Shown here in pieces: positions 7,325 to 14,361 of a stretch of DNA of 14,632 bases. The stretch is from positions 1 to 14,632 of the forward strand of contig JAZKXO010000025.1 in the NCBI GenBank assembly GCA_045611685.1, read 5' to 3'. Each line of letters begins with the position of its first letter. The stretch's first letter is position 1. The notes below the pieces were generated by a model. It saw only the letters and a program-made list of their open reading frames with translations. It was not told the DNA's origin and ran no database searches. The translations under genes and the position numbers were made by a program. The stretch is from SIG701 sp045611685 (lineage in GTDB: Bacteria; Bacillota; Clostridia; Oscillospirales; CAG-272).

Positions 7325-7353
7325 TTGCATATAGCATTTTGTTAAGGTATAAT
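7325..7353 (+). promoter_or_regulatory. Promoter of the small ORF and ceramidase-like gene
   Basis: TTGCAT (7325-7330), 17 bp, TATAAT (7348-7353). The transcript would begin near 7360 and have a leader of about 175 nt before the large gene. A small hairpin CTGTTG/CAACAG lies in the leader (7365-7383). Confidence 0.75.
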
Positions 7354-7395
7354 AAGTATAAGCTCTGTTGACTATCCCAACAGTCGGAGAAAATT

Positions 7396-7527
7396 ATGAA
7401 ATTTATATCTCTGAACATCCCTCTTTCGGGAGAAATATTAGGGTTTCAGCGGCATACGTCTGACTTTTTTGTGTCAAGGGATGGAGCAGGCAGGCGAGCT
7501 GTAAAAGCTCTATACATAGAAAGGTAG
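7396..7527 (+). CDS. 43-residue ORF, possible leader peptide
   Basis: ATG at 7396 is preceded by CGGAGA with a 5-nt gap. The peptide begins MKFISLNIPLSGEIL and ends AVKALYIER; basic C-terminal half, no signal peptide or membrane segment. The stop is 7 nt before the start of the ceramidase-like gene, and the codons at its end hold that gene's only ribosome-site-like AAAGG. So its translation may be coupled to the next gene. I do not recognise the peptide; it could also be a chance ORF. Confidence 0.4.
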   Translation: MKFISLNIPLSGEILGFQRHTSDFFVSRDGAGRRAVKALYIER

Positions 7528-7534
7528 ATTTATT

Positions 7535-8896
7535 ATGAACACATTACAAGTCGGATACGCGCGTGTAAACATCAACCCCATGCTCGGGATAGGCGTTCAC
7601 GGATACTTTGTCCCTCGATTCGCGAAGGGTTTTCTGGATGATTTGGAAGCCAGCGCTCTTGCCCTTAACTGCGGTGAAGATCCGGTTATCTTAATCAGCG
7701 CAGATCTGTGCCTTTTATCTGTTGAAAACAGTACCCATTTCCGGACCGCTGTTTCCGAAGCCACTCACCTCCCTTTGCAAAACATCCTCTTAACCTGCAC
7801 ACATACACACACATCCCCTCTCACCGAACCGACCACATTCTTTGAGGCAGATGAAAAATTGATTTTCAGTTATGCGCGCTTTTTGGAACAGCGCTTGTGC
7901 GATCTTGCCGTTCTTGCTTTGGAAAACATGAAGCCGGCACGGATGGGCTTTGCCGTCGGGCACGCGCCTGACAGAATCGCCTATATTCGCCGTTACCGCA
8001 TGAAAGACGGCTCTACTATGACCTGTCCCCCCATCAACGATCCGAACATCGACTATCCTCTAGGTGAGCTGGATCAGCGTGTCAACGTCCTGCGCTTTGA
8101 CCGCGAGGGCGACGACAGTGTCGTCATTCTGAACTACGGTCTGCACGCGGATACGGTAAACGGTGAAATGATCAGCGCGGACTGGCCCGGCTGGACAAGA
8201 AAAACTGTCGAAAAAGCCTTGGATGGCGTCAAATGCATGTGCGTGATGGGCGCAGAGGGTGATGTTGGAAGCACCCACGTTTTCCCCTCCGGCGGCGATA
8301 TGAACGACACGGAGATCAGCTTTGACAACGAAATGAAGAGCCCCGGTATGGCTCGCTTTGTCGGTCGCGCATTGGCAGGCACCATTCTGCAGGTGTATGA
8401 TAAAGTAGAATACATTGACGTAGACTGCGTTAAGGCTTTGAAGCATGTTGTTGCTGTTAAGGCAAATGTTCCGGATCCTGCGGATCTTCCCCTTGCCCAC
8501 AAGTACAAAGAACTGCACGAAGCCGATCGGGATGATCTGATTCCGTATGAGGCCATGGAGCTGACGACCGTTGTGGCGGAAGCCCTCCGGATGTGCAGAC
8601 TGGAAAACGGCCCTGACTATTTCAATCTGGAATTGGCAGGTATCAGAATCGGTAACGTTGCCATGGTCGGTATGCCCGGCGAGCCTTTCACAGAGATCGG
8701 TGTGGAGATCAAAAAGAACGAGGGCTGGGATCTGATTCTCCCCTGCGCTCTGACAAACGGCTGGGACGGTTATTTCCCCACGAAAGAGGCGTTTGACGAG
8801 GGCGGCTATGAGGCACGCTCCTCCGATTATACAGCAGAGGTTACTGAAAAAATCATCACCGGCGCGGCTGAGTTATTAAACCAGCTGCAGGATTAA
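7535..8896 (+). CDS. Neutral/alkaline ceramidase-like hydrolase
   Basis: 453 residues. Seen: VGYARVNINPMLGIGVHGYF at the N-terminus, ILLTCTHTHTSP near residue 87, VILNYGLHADTVNGE with SADWPGW near 205-225, VMGAEGDVGSTHV, and PGEPFTEIGVEIKK near 383. These are the zinc histidines, the Gly-Asp region and the aspartate-tryptophan-proline-glycine motif of the N-terminal domain of neutral ceramidases (PF04734). There is no signal peptide and no C-terminal immunoglobulin-like domain, so this is a short cytoplasmic form; many such proteins in gut Firmicutes are of unknown substrate, and amide hydrolysis of a lipid is only one option. Codon use is less GC-rich than in the left part. An internally deleted copy follows directly. 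Confidence 0.85.
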   Translation: MNTLQVGYARVNINPMLGIGVHGYFVPRFAKGFLDDLEASALALNCGEDPVILISADLCLLSVENSTHFRTAVSEATHLPLQNILLTCTHTHTSPLTEPTTFFEADEKLIFSYARFLEQRLCDLAVLALENMKPARMGFAVGHAPDRIAYIRRYRMKDGSTMTCPPINDPNIDYPLGELDQRVNVLRFDREGDDSVVILNYGLHADTVNGEMISADWPGWTRKTVEKALDGVKCMCVMGAEGDVGSTHVFPSGGDMNDTEISFDNEMKSPGMARFVGRALAGTILQVYDKVEYIDVDCVKALKHVVAVKANVPDPADLPLAHKYKELHEADRDDLIPYEAMELTTVVAEALRMCRLENGPDYFNLELAGIRIGNVAMVGMPGEPFTEIGVEIKKNEGWDLILPCALTNGWDGYFPTKEAFDEGGYEARSSDYTAEVTEKIITGAAELLNQLQD

Positions 8897-8932
8897 TTGG
8901 TTACATAAAGCAACAAAGGAATCCTGCTTCTT

Positions 8933-9115
8933 TTGAATAGCCTGTAAATGGGATACGCGCGGGTAAATATCACCCCTATGCTCGGTATTGGCGTTGAGAT
9001 CAAGAAAAACGAAGGCTGGGATTTGGTCCTGCCCTACAATATGGCAAACGGCTGTGAGGGTTACTATCCGTCCAAAGCCGCTTACGAGGAAGGCGGTTAT
9101 TCGGTGGTGATCTAG
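8933..9115 (+). pseudogene. Internally deleted copy of the ceramidase-like gene
   Basis: Codons from TTG 8933 align to the start of the intact gene but the fifth codon is TAA where the intact gene has CAA. From ATG 8948 it reads MGYARVNITPMLGIGV, then jumps straight to EIKKNEGWDL, PSKAAYEEGG and a stop at 9113. In the intact gene these two parts are IGV at residues 19-21 and IGV at 388-390, so about 369 codons (1.1 kb) were lost precisely between two IGV repeats. The last ~30 residues are also missing. The ribosome site is poor. Not expected to be functional. Confidence 0.85.
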
Positions 9116-9164
9116 GACGATGCCACAAGTAGTGGCGCGTCATGACAAATCACCGAATAACAAA

Positions 9165-9208
9165 AGAAATCCGAAACCATCGCCGATTGGCAATAATTTC
9201 GGATTTCT
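9165..9208. terminator. Long hairpin, possible bidirectional terminator
   Basis: Perfect 12-bp arms 9165-9176 and 9197-9208 (AGAAATCCGAAA and its complement) with a 20-nt loop that can form a small inner GCC/GGC stem. T-rich tail on the right (to 9214), A-rich on the left. It lies at the junction of the ceramidase and MATE remnants. Confidence 0.5.
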
Positions 9209-9425
9209 CTCTTTTGGCTCCCCCTGTCAGCGCAAACAGCACAGCCGTTCCAACGGTGCGCGCAGCGCTCGACTCGTCGCCGCTGAAATTCTTCAAAACC
9301 GTCATATCCACGATATTAAACAGCGACTGGACGACGTTCATTACCATAATGGGAAGGGCAATCGCAAAAAGACCCTTGATGATAGAGCCGTTGAGCATAT
9401 CAACATCTTTTTTCAAGGGAACCAT
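9177..9425 (-). pseudogene. MATE-family efflux transporter, N-terminal stub
   Basis: From ATG 9425 the protein reads KKDVDMLNGSIIKGL, FAIALPIMVMNVVQSLFN, NIVDMTVLKNFSG, ARTVGTAV: the first membrane helix and start of a MATE (MatE) multidrug/sodium antiporter, normally ~450 residues. Similarity stops after about 65 residues, near ALTGG, where the reading frame enters a long hairpin and ends at 9150 with unrelated residues. The promoter upstream is intact. A truncated gene, not a small protein: nothing after the first 1-2 helices remains. Confidence 0.75.
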
Positions 9426-9439
9426 CTCTTTTCGTTAGA

Positions 9440-9472
9440 AAAGTATAGCACAGAAGCACACGTTTGTAAATA
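9440..9472. repeat. 33-bp dispersed repeat containing a promoter, copy B
   Basis: One mismatch to 4603-4635. Outside the 33 bp the two sites differ, although both have a GATGCC hairpin terminator 12-13 bp further on. Confidence 0.9.
9442..9470 (-). promoter_or_regulatory. Promoter of the MATE stub (copy B of the duplicated promoter)
   Basis: Minus strand TTTACA (9465-9470), 17 bp, TATACT (9442-9447), inside the 33-bp repeat shared with 4603-4635. Confidence 0.75.
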
Positions 9473-9483
9473 GCGTGATATGA

Positions 9484-9510
9484 AAAAAGATGCCCGTTGG
9501 GCATCTTTTT
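9484..9510. terminator. Terminator of the GNAT acetyltransferase gene
   Basis: Arms 9484-9495 and 9499-9510 (core GATGCCC/GGGCATC), 3-nt GTT loop, A-run left and T-run right; 2 bp from the acetyltransferase stop on the minus strand. Confidence 0.85.
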
Positions 9511-9512
9511 GT

Positions 9513-10274
9513 TTATGATTCTCGTTCATCGAGACAGACGGCGTCCCTGTACAGCGGATGCACTCTCATCTCCCCGTCAAAGCTCCAGCCAACCGCGTGT
9601 CCGTCCTCGGAAAAAAGAATTCCCGCCCTGTCGGGTGCATAAAGAAGCGCATCCTCCAACTTCGGCATCTCTCCAATGGCAAACGAAAGATCATACGAGG
9701 CCATAAAAAAGCGGAAAAGGCAATCTATCTCGTGGCGGTATCCCACCGATGCGCGCTTATGAACAATCGTTTTTGATGGCTGATAATACCCCTCGCAAAA
9801 CGCGCGAAACGTATCGGGACTGTCCCCGATGGGCATATAAAGCGGGCCGTGGTCCATTCCCTCCATCGCGGGGCGAAAGCCGAAGCGGCGATACAGATCC
9901 GTCAACTCCTTCGTGCCGGCAGAGCAGAGAAAGCAAAGCGGCAGATCCGTTCCCGTGTTAAAATCCTCCCACCAAAGGCGAAGCAGCCTGCCCCCGATCC
10001 CCTGACCGCGAAACGCCTCGTCAGTAAAGAAATTCCCCCAGTTTCCGATCGCATCGGGGTGCTTTCCCCAGCCGCACCAATGTCTCGCGGCAGCACGTCC
10101 GTCCTCGTGCGCGACGTAATACGTGTCGTTGCATTCATGAGCCGCGTGCCCCTCAAGGCGGTATCGGATCATATCAGCGTACGAAGCACCGAGGGCGTAG
10201 TCCTTCATCATTTGTGAGAGGGCACGGTATGCGTCGTTTTTCTCTTCCCCCGGAATATATTTCTCAAAAAGCAT
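9513..10274 (-). CDS. GNAT-family N-acetyltransferase
   Basis: 253 residues. The acetyl-CoA pyrophosphate-binding loop is RGQGIGG at residues 89-95, preceded by NFFTDEAF, and motif B is LYRRFGFRP at 127-135. The remaining ~110 residues have no motif I recognise and may form a second, degenerate acetyltransferase-like lobe. It transfers acetyl from acetyl-CoA to an amine of an unknown small molecule or protein. The start at 10274 follows AAGGAG. It has its own promoter and terminator. A fossil of the same gene end sits at 6618-6675, so the family has been duplicated in this genome. Confidence 0.85.
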   Translation of the reverse strand: MLFEKYIPGEEKNDAYRALSQMMKDYALGASYADMIRYRLEGHAAHECNDTYYVAHEDGRAAARHWCGWGKHPDAIGNWGNFFTDEAFRGQGIGGRLLRLWWEDFNTGTDLPLCFLCSAGTKELTDLYRRFGFRPAMEGMDHGPLYMPIGDSPDTFRAFCEGYYQPSKTIVHKRASVGYRHEIDCLFRFFMASYDLSFAIGEMPKLEDALLYAPDRAGILFSEDGHAVGWSFDGEMRVHPLYRDAVCLDERES

Positions 10275-10329
10275 TTTTCTCCTTCTCGGGAGAGGATATC
10301 TCCCCTTCTGTTTATTTTAAAGCATCCTC

Positions 10330-10358
10330 ATTATACCACAACCGGTACATGCTTGCAA
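10330..10358 (-). promoter_or_regulatory. Promoter of the GNAT gene
   Basis: Minus strand TTGCAA (10353-10358), 17 bp, TATAAT (10330-10335). The leader that follows can form a GGGAGA/TCTCCC hairpin (10289-10306) just before the ribosome site. Confidence 0.8.
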
Positions 10359-10371
10359 GGGGAATACAGGA

Positions 10372-11607
10372 TCATGCCGCGGGAACATTGCTCTTTTTGC
10401 CTCTGCTCCCAACCAGTCTGTACAGCCAAAGAGCGAGAAAAATCTCACAAACGGCGATCACCAGCATGATCGCAACAATCAAAATCATCGGATACTCCAA
10501 GAGAAGCGCGGAAAAGACGAGCCCCAGTCCCGCACCGCCCACTTTTACACCGAACGCGAGCACGGTGAGCAAAGTCTGATGCTGCTCCTTCGGCGTGTTT
10601 TCAAACAAAACGTCCTGTATGTACAACTTGAACGGATCTCGCACGAAAAGGATCACGGTATACCCTAATCCCATTACCAAAATCTTAAAAAGCACGCCCC
10701 CAATCAGCGATCCGAACAACAAAAACGCAATGGAAAGCGAGAGCAGAACCGGTAATGCCACGCCCACCTTTCCCCGATACTTCTCGTACAGTCTTGCAAA
10801 AACTACGTTCGAGAACACGCGGATGACACGCGACGCGCAGAGGATCGCACCGATAATAAGCGCCGTTTGTTCCACGTCAAAGGAAAGCATCACTTCGTCT
10901 TGAATGAACAATTTCCCCTCCCCTTGTACGTGATCAACGATCGGATAGAAGAGCGCGTACGTAAGGACGGCAAGAACGATAAATTTCTCAATCGGGATTT
11001 TCGTCTTTTCTTTCTTTTTTGGGGCAGCGACAATTTTGTCATAAGACGAGCAGTCCTTCATAAAAAACGAAAGCACAACGCCCAGCGCACACGTCGCTAT
11101 ACAGGCGTACATCGGCAGGTAGTTGTCCAGATTATACATAAAGCTTGCCACAAATGAGACCAGCATGGTAATGACCGCGTAAGCGGTCGTTCCCGCCGTA
11201 CGGATGCGAACGAAATCGCCCCGTTTATCGAGAAGCTCGAGGTTGTTTTCAAGCGCCACCGTTGAGGCGGAATGGAAAACAAACGACACATTGTGAAAAA
11301 TCCGCCCGATAAGCACAAGCGTGTACGTCTCCCCAAACGTGATAAAAACTGCCCCCAAAAGAAGCATGATCGCACTCGTTCGAACCGATGCCGTGTTTCC
11401 GATCTTCTTTATAACGAAAAGAATCGGGAACTGCAGCACGATGCACACAACCTGCGAAAAGGAGGACATAGATACGATCTGCGCGGCAGAAAATCCTTTG
11501 TTAATCGAAAAAAACAGCGTGTTTATCGCAATATAGAAGAGCAGATCGCTCGTAAGCCCCATAAAGAGCGGGTATATTTTCAAATATCGGTTCGCTTTGG
11601 CGTGCAT
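10372..11607 (-). CDS. Major facilitator superfamily transporter
   Basis: 411 residues with about twelve hydrophobic segments in two halves joined by a lysine-rich central loop (PKKKEKTKIPIEK, near residue 200), the standard MFS layout. The usual GRIFHN-type basic stretch appears after helix 3-4, and FVRDPFKLYIQ marks the second half. The substrate cannot be told. The start at 11607 follows AAGGAGG with an 8-nt gap. It diverges from a LysR-type regulator gene, now broken; LysR regulators usually control the divergent neighbour, so this exporter was probably its target. A GNAT gene follows 97 bp downstream with its own promoter. Confidence 0.85.
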   Translation of the reverse strand: MHAKANRYLKIYPLFMGLTSDLLFYIAINTLFFSINKGFSAAQIVSMSSFSQVVCIVLQFPILFVIKKIGNTASVRTSAIMLLLGAVFITFGETYTLVLIGRIFHNVSFVFHSASTVALENNLELLDKRGDFVRIRTAGTTAYAVITMLVSFVASFMYNLDNYLPMYACIATCALGVVLSFFMKDCSSYDKIVAAPKKKEKTKIPIEKFIVLAVLTYALFYPIVDHVQGEGKLFIQDEVMLSFDVEQTALIIGAILCASRVIRVFSNVVFARLYEKYRGKVGVALPVLLSLSIAFLLFGSLIGGVLFKILVMGLGYTVILFVRDPFKLYIQDVLFENTPKEQHQTLLTVLAFGVKVGGAGLGLVFSALLLEYPMILIVAIMLVIAVCEIFLALWLYRLVGSRGKKSNVPAA

Positions 11608-11635
11608 TCCCCTCGCCTCCTTTTTTAGTTACCGC

Positions 11636-11667
11636 TTGATTATATCACAAATTCGGTGTATAATCAA
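11636..11667. promoter_or_regulatory. Two face-to-face promoters on the same 32 bp (MFS and LysR)
   Basis: Plus: TTGATT (11636-11641), 17 bp, TATAAT (11659-11664). Minus: TTGATT (plus 11662-11667), 17 bp, TATAAT (plus 11639-11644). The outer 9 bp TTGATTATA and TATAATCAA are perfect inverted repeats, so the -35 of each promoter overlaps the -10 of the other. Confidence 0.8.
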
Positions 11668-11720
11668 ATATATATATTATGATAAAGTTATAGAAAAAAC
11701 TCTATATAACAGGAGGGCGT

Positions 11721-12387
11721 ATGGAAACGATTGCAAAATACGCGTATAAAGTATACAAAAAAGGGAGCTTTACAAAGGCAGCAAAAGAGCTTTATATTTC
11801 ACAGCCGTCGCTCAGCGCCGCCATCCTGCGCCTTGAAAAGGAGCTTGGTTTTTGTATCTTCGATCGCTCCACGATTCCCTGCTCCCTGACGGCGGAAGGC
11901 AAGGTCTATATGGAAAGTCTCGAGGAGATTTTCGAAAGCGAAAGCAATATGCGCAAAAGAATTGGTGAGCTCTCGGATATCGACCACGGCAAGATCACCG
12001 TCGGCGGCTCAAGCTACGGCCTCATATCTGATCCTATCCGAGATCTGCAGTGAATTTTACAAAAAATACCCTCGAATAAACGTAACACTTGATATCGGAA
12101 ACTCGGGCACGGCGGATGTTCTTTTTGAAAAACTAGACAACAAGGAGATTGATCTGCTCATGACCTCCTACATTATGGCGGCCGCGGGGCTTGGCATCTG
12201 CTTTGTTACGGACACGCTGGTGAAAGAGGTGGCGCCAAACGATAATCTTTTGTTTTACAAAATCAACAGCCCCCACAGTAAGAGAACGGTGTTCCTTCTG
12301 CACAAAAAAAAGGGATATATCAACAAGGTGATAAAGGAGTTTATCAGCATTGCCTCCGACGTCTGTCAAAACCGCAATTTTGAATAA
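11721..12387 (+). pseudogene. LysR-family regulator, frameshifted and internally deleted
   Basis: Reading from ATG 11721 (AGGAGG upstream) gives a normal LysR winged-helix domain: KKGSFTKAAKELYISQPSLS, then LEKELGF and LTAEGK, to DHGKITVGGSSYG. The frame then stops at 12051-12053, but in the next frame the effector domain continues from SYLILSEICSEF through NVTLDIGNSG to EIDLLMTS, so one base was gained or lost near 12010-12025. Then the text jumps to MAAAGLGICFV, which lies ~80 residues further on in LysR proteins. About 222 codons remain of ~295-300. The DNA-binding part might still be made as a 110-residue protein. Confidence 0.85.
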
Positions 12388-12457
12388 AGCGTTTGAACTA
12401 CGCCTCGGTAACTTTTGTATGCCTTTCTGTCCTAACAAGGTATGTATTCCCATAATA

Positions 12458-12485
12458 AAAAAGGACAGCCGTAGCTGTCCTTTTT
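12458..12485. terminator. Bidirectional terminator between LysR pseudogene and cysteine-rich gene
   Basis: GGACAGC (12463-12469), loop CGTA, GCTGTCC (12474-12480), flanked by A5 and T5. The 70 bases between the pseudogene end and this hairpin hold nothing I can identify. Confidence 0.9.
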
Positions 12486-12486
12486 A

Positions 12487-13467
12487 TTATGCCGCAACAA
12501 ACTCGAATTTTGTTCCGCCATCTTCGTTATAGTAATAAAGAGTAAACTTCAATCCGCAGGCGTCCGCAATGGTTTTATACAGGGTTCTTGTTTCTTCAAT
12601 GTAGTAAACGGAAGGCTCCTGATTTATGGAATGCATGTATTCAATCACCGGAGACTTGTCAATGATAACCGTCAGCTTGTTTTCCGAAAGCTCCGTATGT
12701 AAAACCTCGCTTGCTTCTTCGATATCATACACCTTTTCTATAAACGCCTGTAAAGCAGGTAAGCCGTTTTCTTTCACTTCGTTAATTCGCGGTGCATAAT
12801 AACACTTAACATAGTCACTCAAAAACTTAACAACTGCCTCGTCTCCGTATTTGCCCGCGCAATACTTTAGCACTGCGTCGCCGCTTAAGTGAAAGTCGCG
12901 ATGCAAGTATTTATTATCCTCTGTTTTTAAATCAATCAGGTCTCTGCCTTCTTCCTTAGACATCGCTCTTAATTCATCATCGGTGATGTTTTTCCAATCG
13001 ATATCCGGCACGTGCCCCTTTCTGCAAATTAAAGCACGGCACTCGGCATTGTCTATTTTGGAATGGTCCCGTAAAAATTCCATCCCGTTCTGGTTTAAAA
13101 CGCCTGTGTAGATAACATTGCAATGCTCGCAATAATCATAATAGGGTTCTATGTGCTCCAGCTCATTGAGCTTGCCTCTGGAAGGACAGTGCCGCATATG
13201 GCTGATAATATATTGCTCTTTATCATCAAAAAGCTTGATAAAGTCGCAGGCTTCTTCTGTTAAAGTGTGGCCCCAATACGTTCTCGCTCCGCCATAACCA
13301 CCGTTTTTCTCACAGTGAGCGGCAAGACTATGGGGATTGGTTTTATTTCCGACCCGCTTCTCGGACACATATAGCCAATACTCCATAACGGCATCATAGC
13401 CGCCTTTTTTCTCCAAAAATTTAAAAAACTCACTGTATAGCGGAATAAATTCAGTACATGAAATCAT
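12487..13467 (-). CDS. Uncharacterised cysteine-rich protein, 326 residues
   Basis: I do not recognise it with confidence. The N-terminal half has eight cysteines (4, 52, 74, 94, 113, 116, 143, 148) and a cluster HMRHCPSRGKL (90-100), YCEHCNVIYTGVL (112-124), NAECRALI (140-147). This pattern loosely recalls the L-2-amino-thiazoline-4-carboxylate hydrolase-like group, which is a guess. The C-terminal half (about 205-326) is soluble, mixed helix and strand, ending NEDGGTKFEF. No signal peptide, no membrane segment. The start at 13467 follows AGGAGGAAA. It lies 15 bp after a small ORF on the same strand, so the two are probably translated from one message. GC is lower than in the left part (43% in one line). 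Confidence 0.75.
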   Translation of the reverse strand: MISCTEFIPLYSEFFKFLEKKGGYDAVMEYWLYVSEKRVGNKTNPHSLAAHCEKNGGYGGARTYWGHTLTEEACDFIKLFDDKEQYIISHMRHCPSRGKLNELEHIEPYYDYCEHCNVIYTGVLNQNGMEFLRDHSKIDNAECRALICRKGHVPDIDWKNITDDELRAMSKEEGRDLIDLKTEDNKYLHRDFHLSGDAVLKYCAGKYGDEAVVKFLSDYVKCYYAPRINEVKENGLPALQAFIEKVYDIEEASEVLHTELSENKLTVIIDKSPVIEYMHSINQEPSVYYIEETRTLYKTIADACGLKFTLYYYNEDGGTKFEFVAA

Positions 13468-13482
13468 GATACTTTCCTCCTT

Positions 13483-13761
13483 TTAGTCCATTTCACCGAT
13501 ATTCTTTAATACTTCTTCCTTATATGCCTTTCTGCGTCTTTTGCCGCAGCGCACTATGCTGTACAAAAACCTTTGCGCAGTATCCCTCCATTCATCATTT
13601 AATAGACCTCTTGATTTGATGCATACCTCCCACTCGATAGCCTCCGCCGCTCTTTCGAAAAAGTCGGTCGGCTGCGCCGATTCCAAACGGCTGAGCCCCG
13701 TTTGAAAAATTTTTATTTCTTTTCTCTCGTAAAAAACGATATTCTTCACCTGTGAATACAT
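13483..13761 (-). CDS. 92-codon ORF: RT fragment joined to unknown C-terminus
   Basis: The first ~10 residues (MYSQVKNIVF) continue RT motif A of the broken reverse transcriptase upstream; after that YERKEIKIF, SAQPTDFFERAAEAIEWEVC, KSRGLLNDEWRDTAQ and CGKRRRKAYKEEV belong to no RT block. It looks like the tail of another gene fused by deletion. ATG 13761 has no good ribosome site. Its stop is 15 bp before the 326-residue gene, so its original promoter may have been lost and replaced. The unknown tail is helical and basic at the end; I cannot name it. Confidence 0.4.
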   Translation of the reverse strand: MYSQVKNIVFYERKEIKIFQTGLSRLESAQPTDFFERAAEAIEWEVCIKSRGLLNDEWRDTAQRFLYSIVRCGKRRRKAYKEEVLKNIGEMD

Positions 13762-14105
13762 AATATTGTCAAAGAAGCCCTCTATATCCAGCTTAAGATC
13801 TTCTTCTTTCCAATGTGCGATTGTGCATTCTGTTGAATACTGCTTCCCGTTTTATATGTTTTAGCATATCTGGAAATTGGATATTAGATTAAAATATTAT
13901 CGGCAATTGCTTTTTGTACTTTCTTCAAAATTGGACCGGGAACAGAGAGCTTTCGTTCACTTCCGTCGCGCTTCGGAATAAACACCGTACGATAGTGCTT
14001 CTCTAAATTACGACTTATTCCGTATAGCGTTTTTGCCGAAAATCCCAGATCTTGCTCGATCGATGCGAGTTGTTGATAAACGATCATATTGCGCTCTTTC
14101 ACCAA
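13732..14105 (-). pseudogene. Retron-type reverse transcriptase, broken
   Basis: The first frame reads SIEQDLGFSAKTLYGI, HYRTVFIPKRDGSERKL and SVPGPILKKVQKAIADNIL, the conserved N-terminal blocks of retron-type RTs. It meets TAA at 13884-13886, but continues in the same frame with YPISRYAKTYKTGSSIQQNA and SHIGKKKIL, again typical RT residues. One base is missing near 13793-13796 (TTAAGCTGG for TTAAAGCTGG); in the next frame follows LKLDIEGFFDNIMYSQVKN, RT motif A with the first catalytic aspartate. After VF near 13732 the RT text ends; the YADD motif and C-terminus are absent. So: nonsense codon, frameshift and 3' loss. The likely start is ATG 14087 or GTG/TTG slightly upstream. Confidence 0.8.
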
Positions 14106-14109
14106 CGAA

Positions 14110-14357
14110 TAAACAGACCAACACTAATTTGCATGGCAAACGCGCAGGCATAGAGCAGCAAGGTGAAGTTTACGAAACCTTGCTTCTGCTACGACGAGCA
14201 TTATGTCTGAACGGAATAGGCCGTTAAGCAAAAGATTCAGAAGTGCGCTCGCACGAAGGAATGCTTTTGTAGGCTTATGCAGTGAATAAGATAAACATGA
14301 GTGAAAAGATGACGACTCGCCATCCCTTTCGAAAACGAAATACACTGTTGTTCTGCA
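14110..14357 (-). ncRNA. Candidate retron msr-msd RNA upstream of the broken RT
   Basis: Between a promoter (14362-14390) and the RT start lie ~245 nt without a gene. The RNA's 5' end CAGAaCAACA pairs with TGTTGgTCTG near 14110-14129 (9 bp, one mismatch; a further ATTT/AAAT pair inside), which would be the a1/a2 stem. Inside: an 11-bp hairpin AAGGGATGGCG/CGTCATCTTTT with GU pairs (14304-14328); GCATAAGC (14273-14280) with GCTcTATGC (14148-14156) enclosing three hairpins (14226-14266, 14210-14225, 14157-14184). The position and folding fit a retron. No clear UAGC near the 5' stem was seen, and I folded it by eye. Confidence 0.45.
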
Positions 14358-14361
14358 TTTT

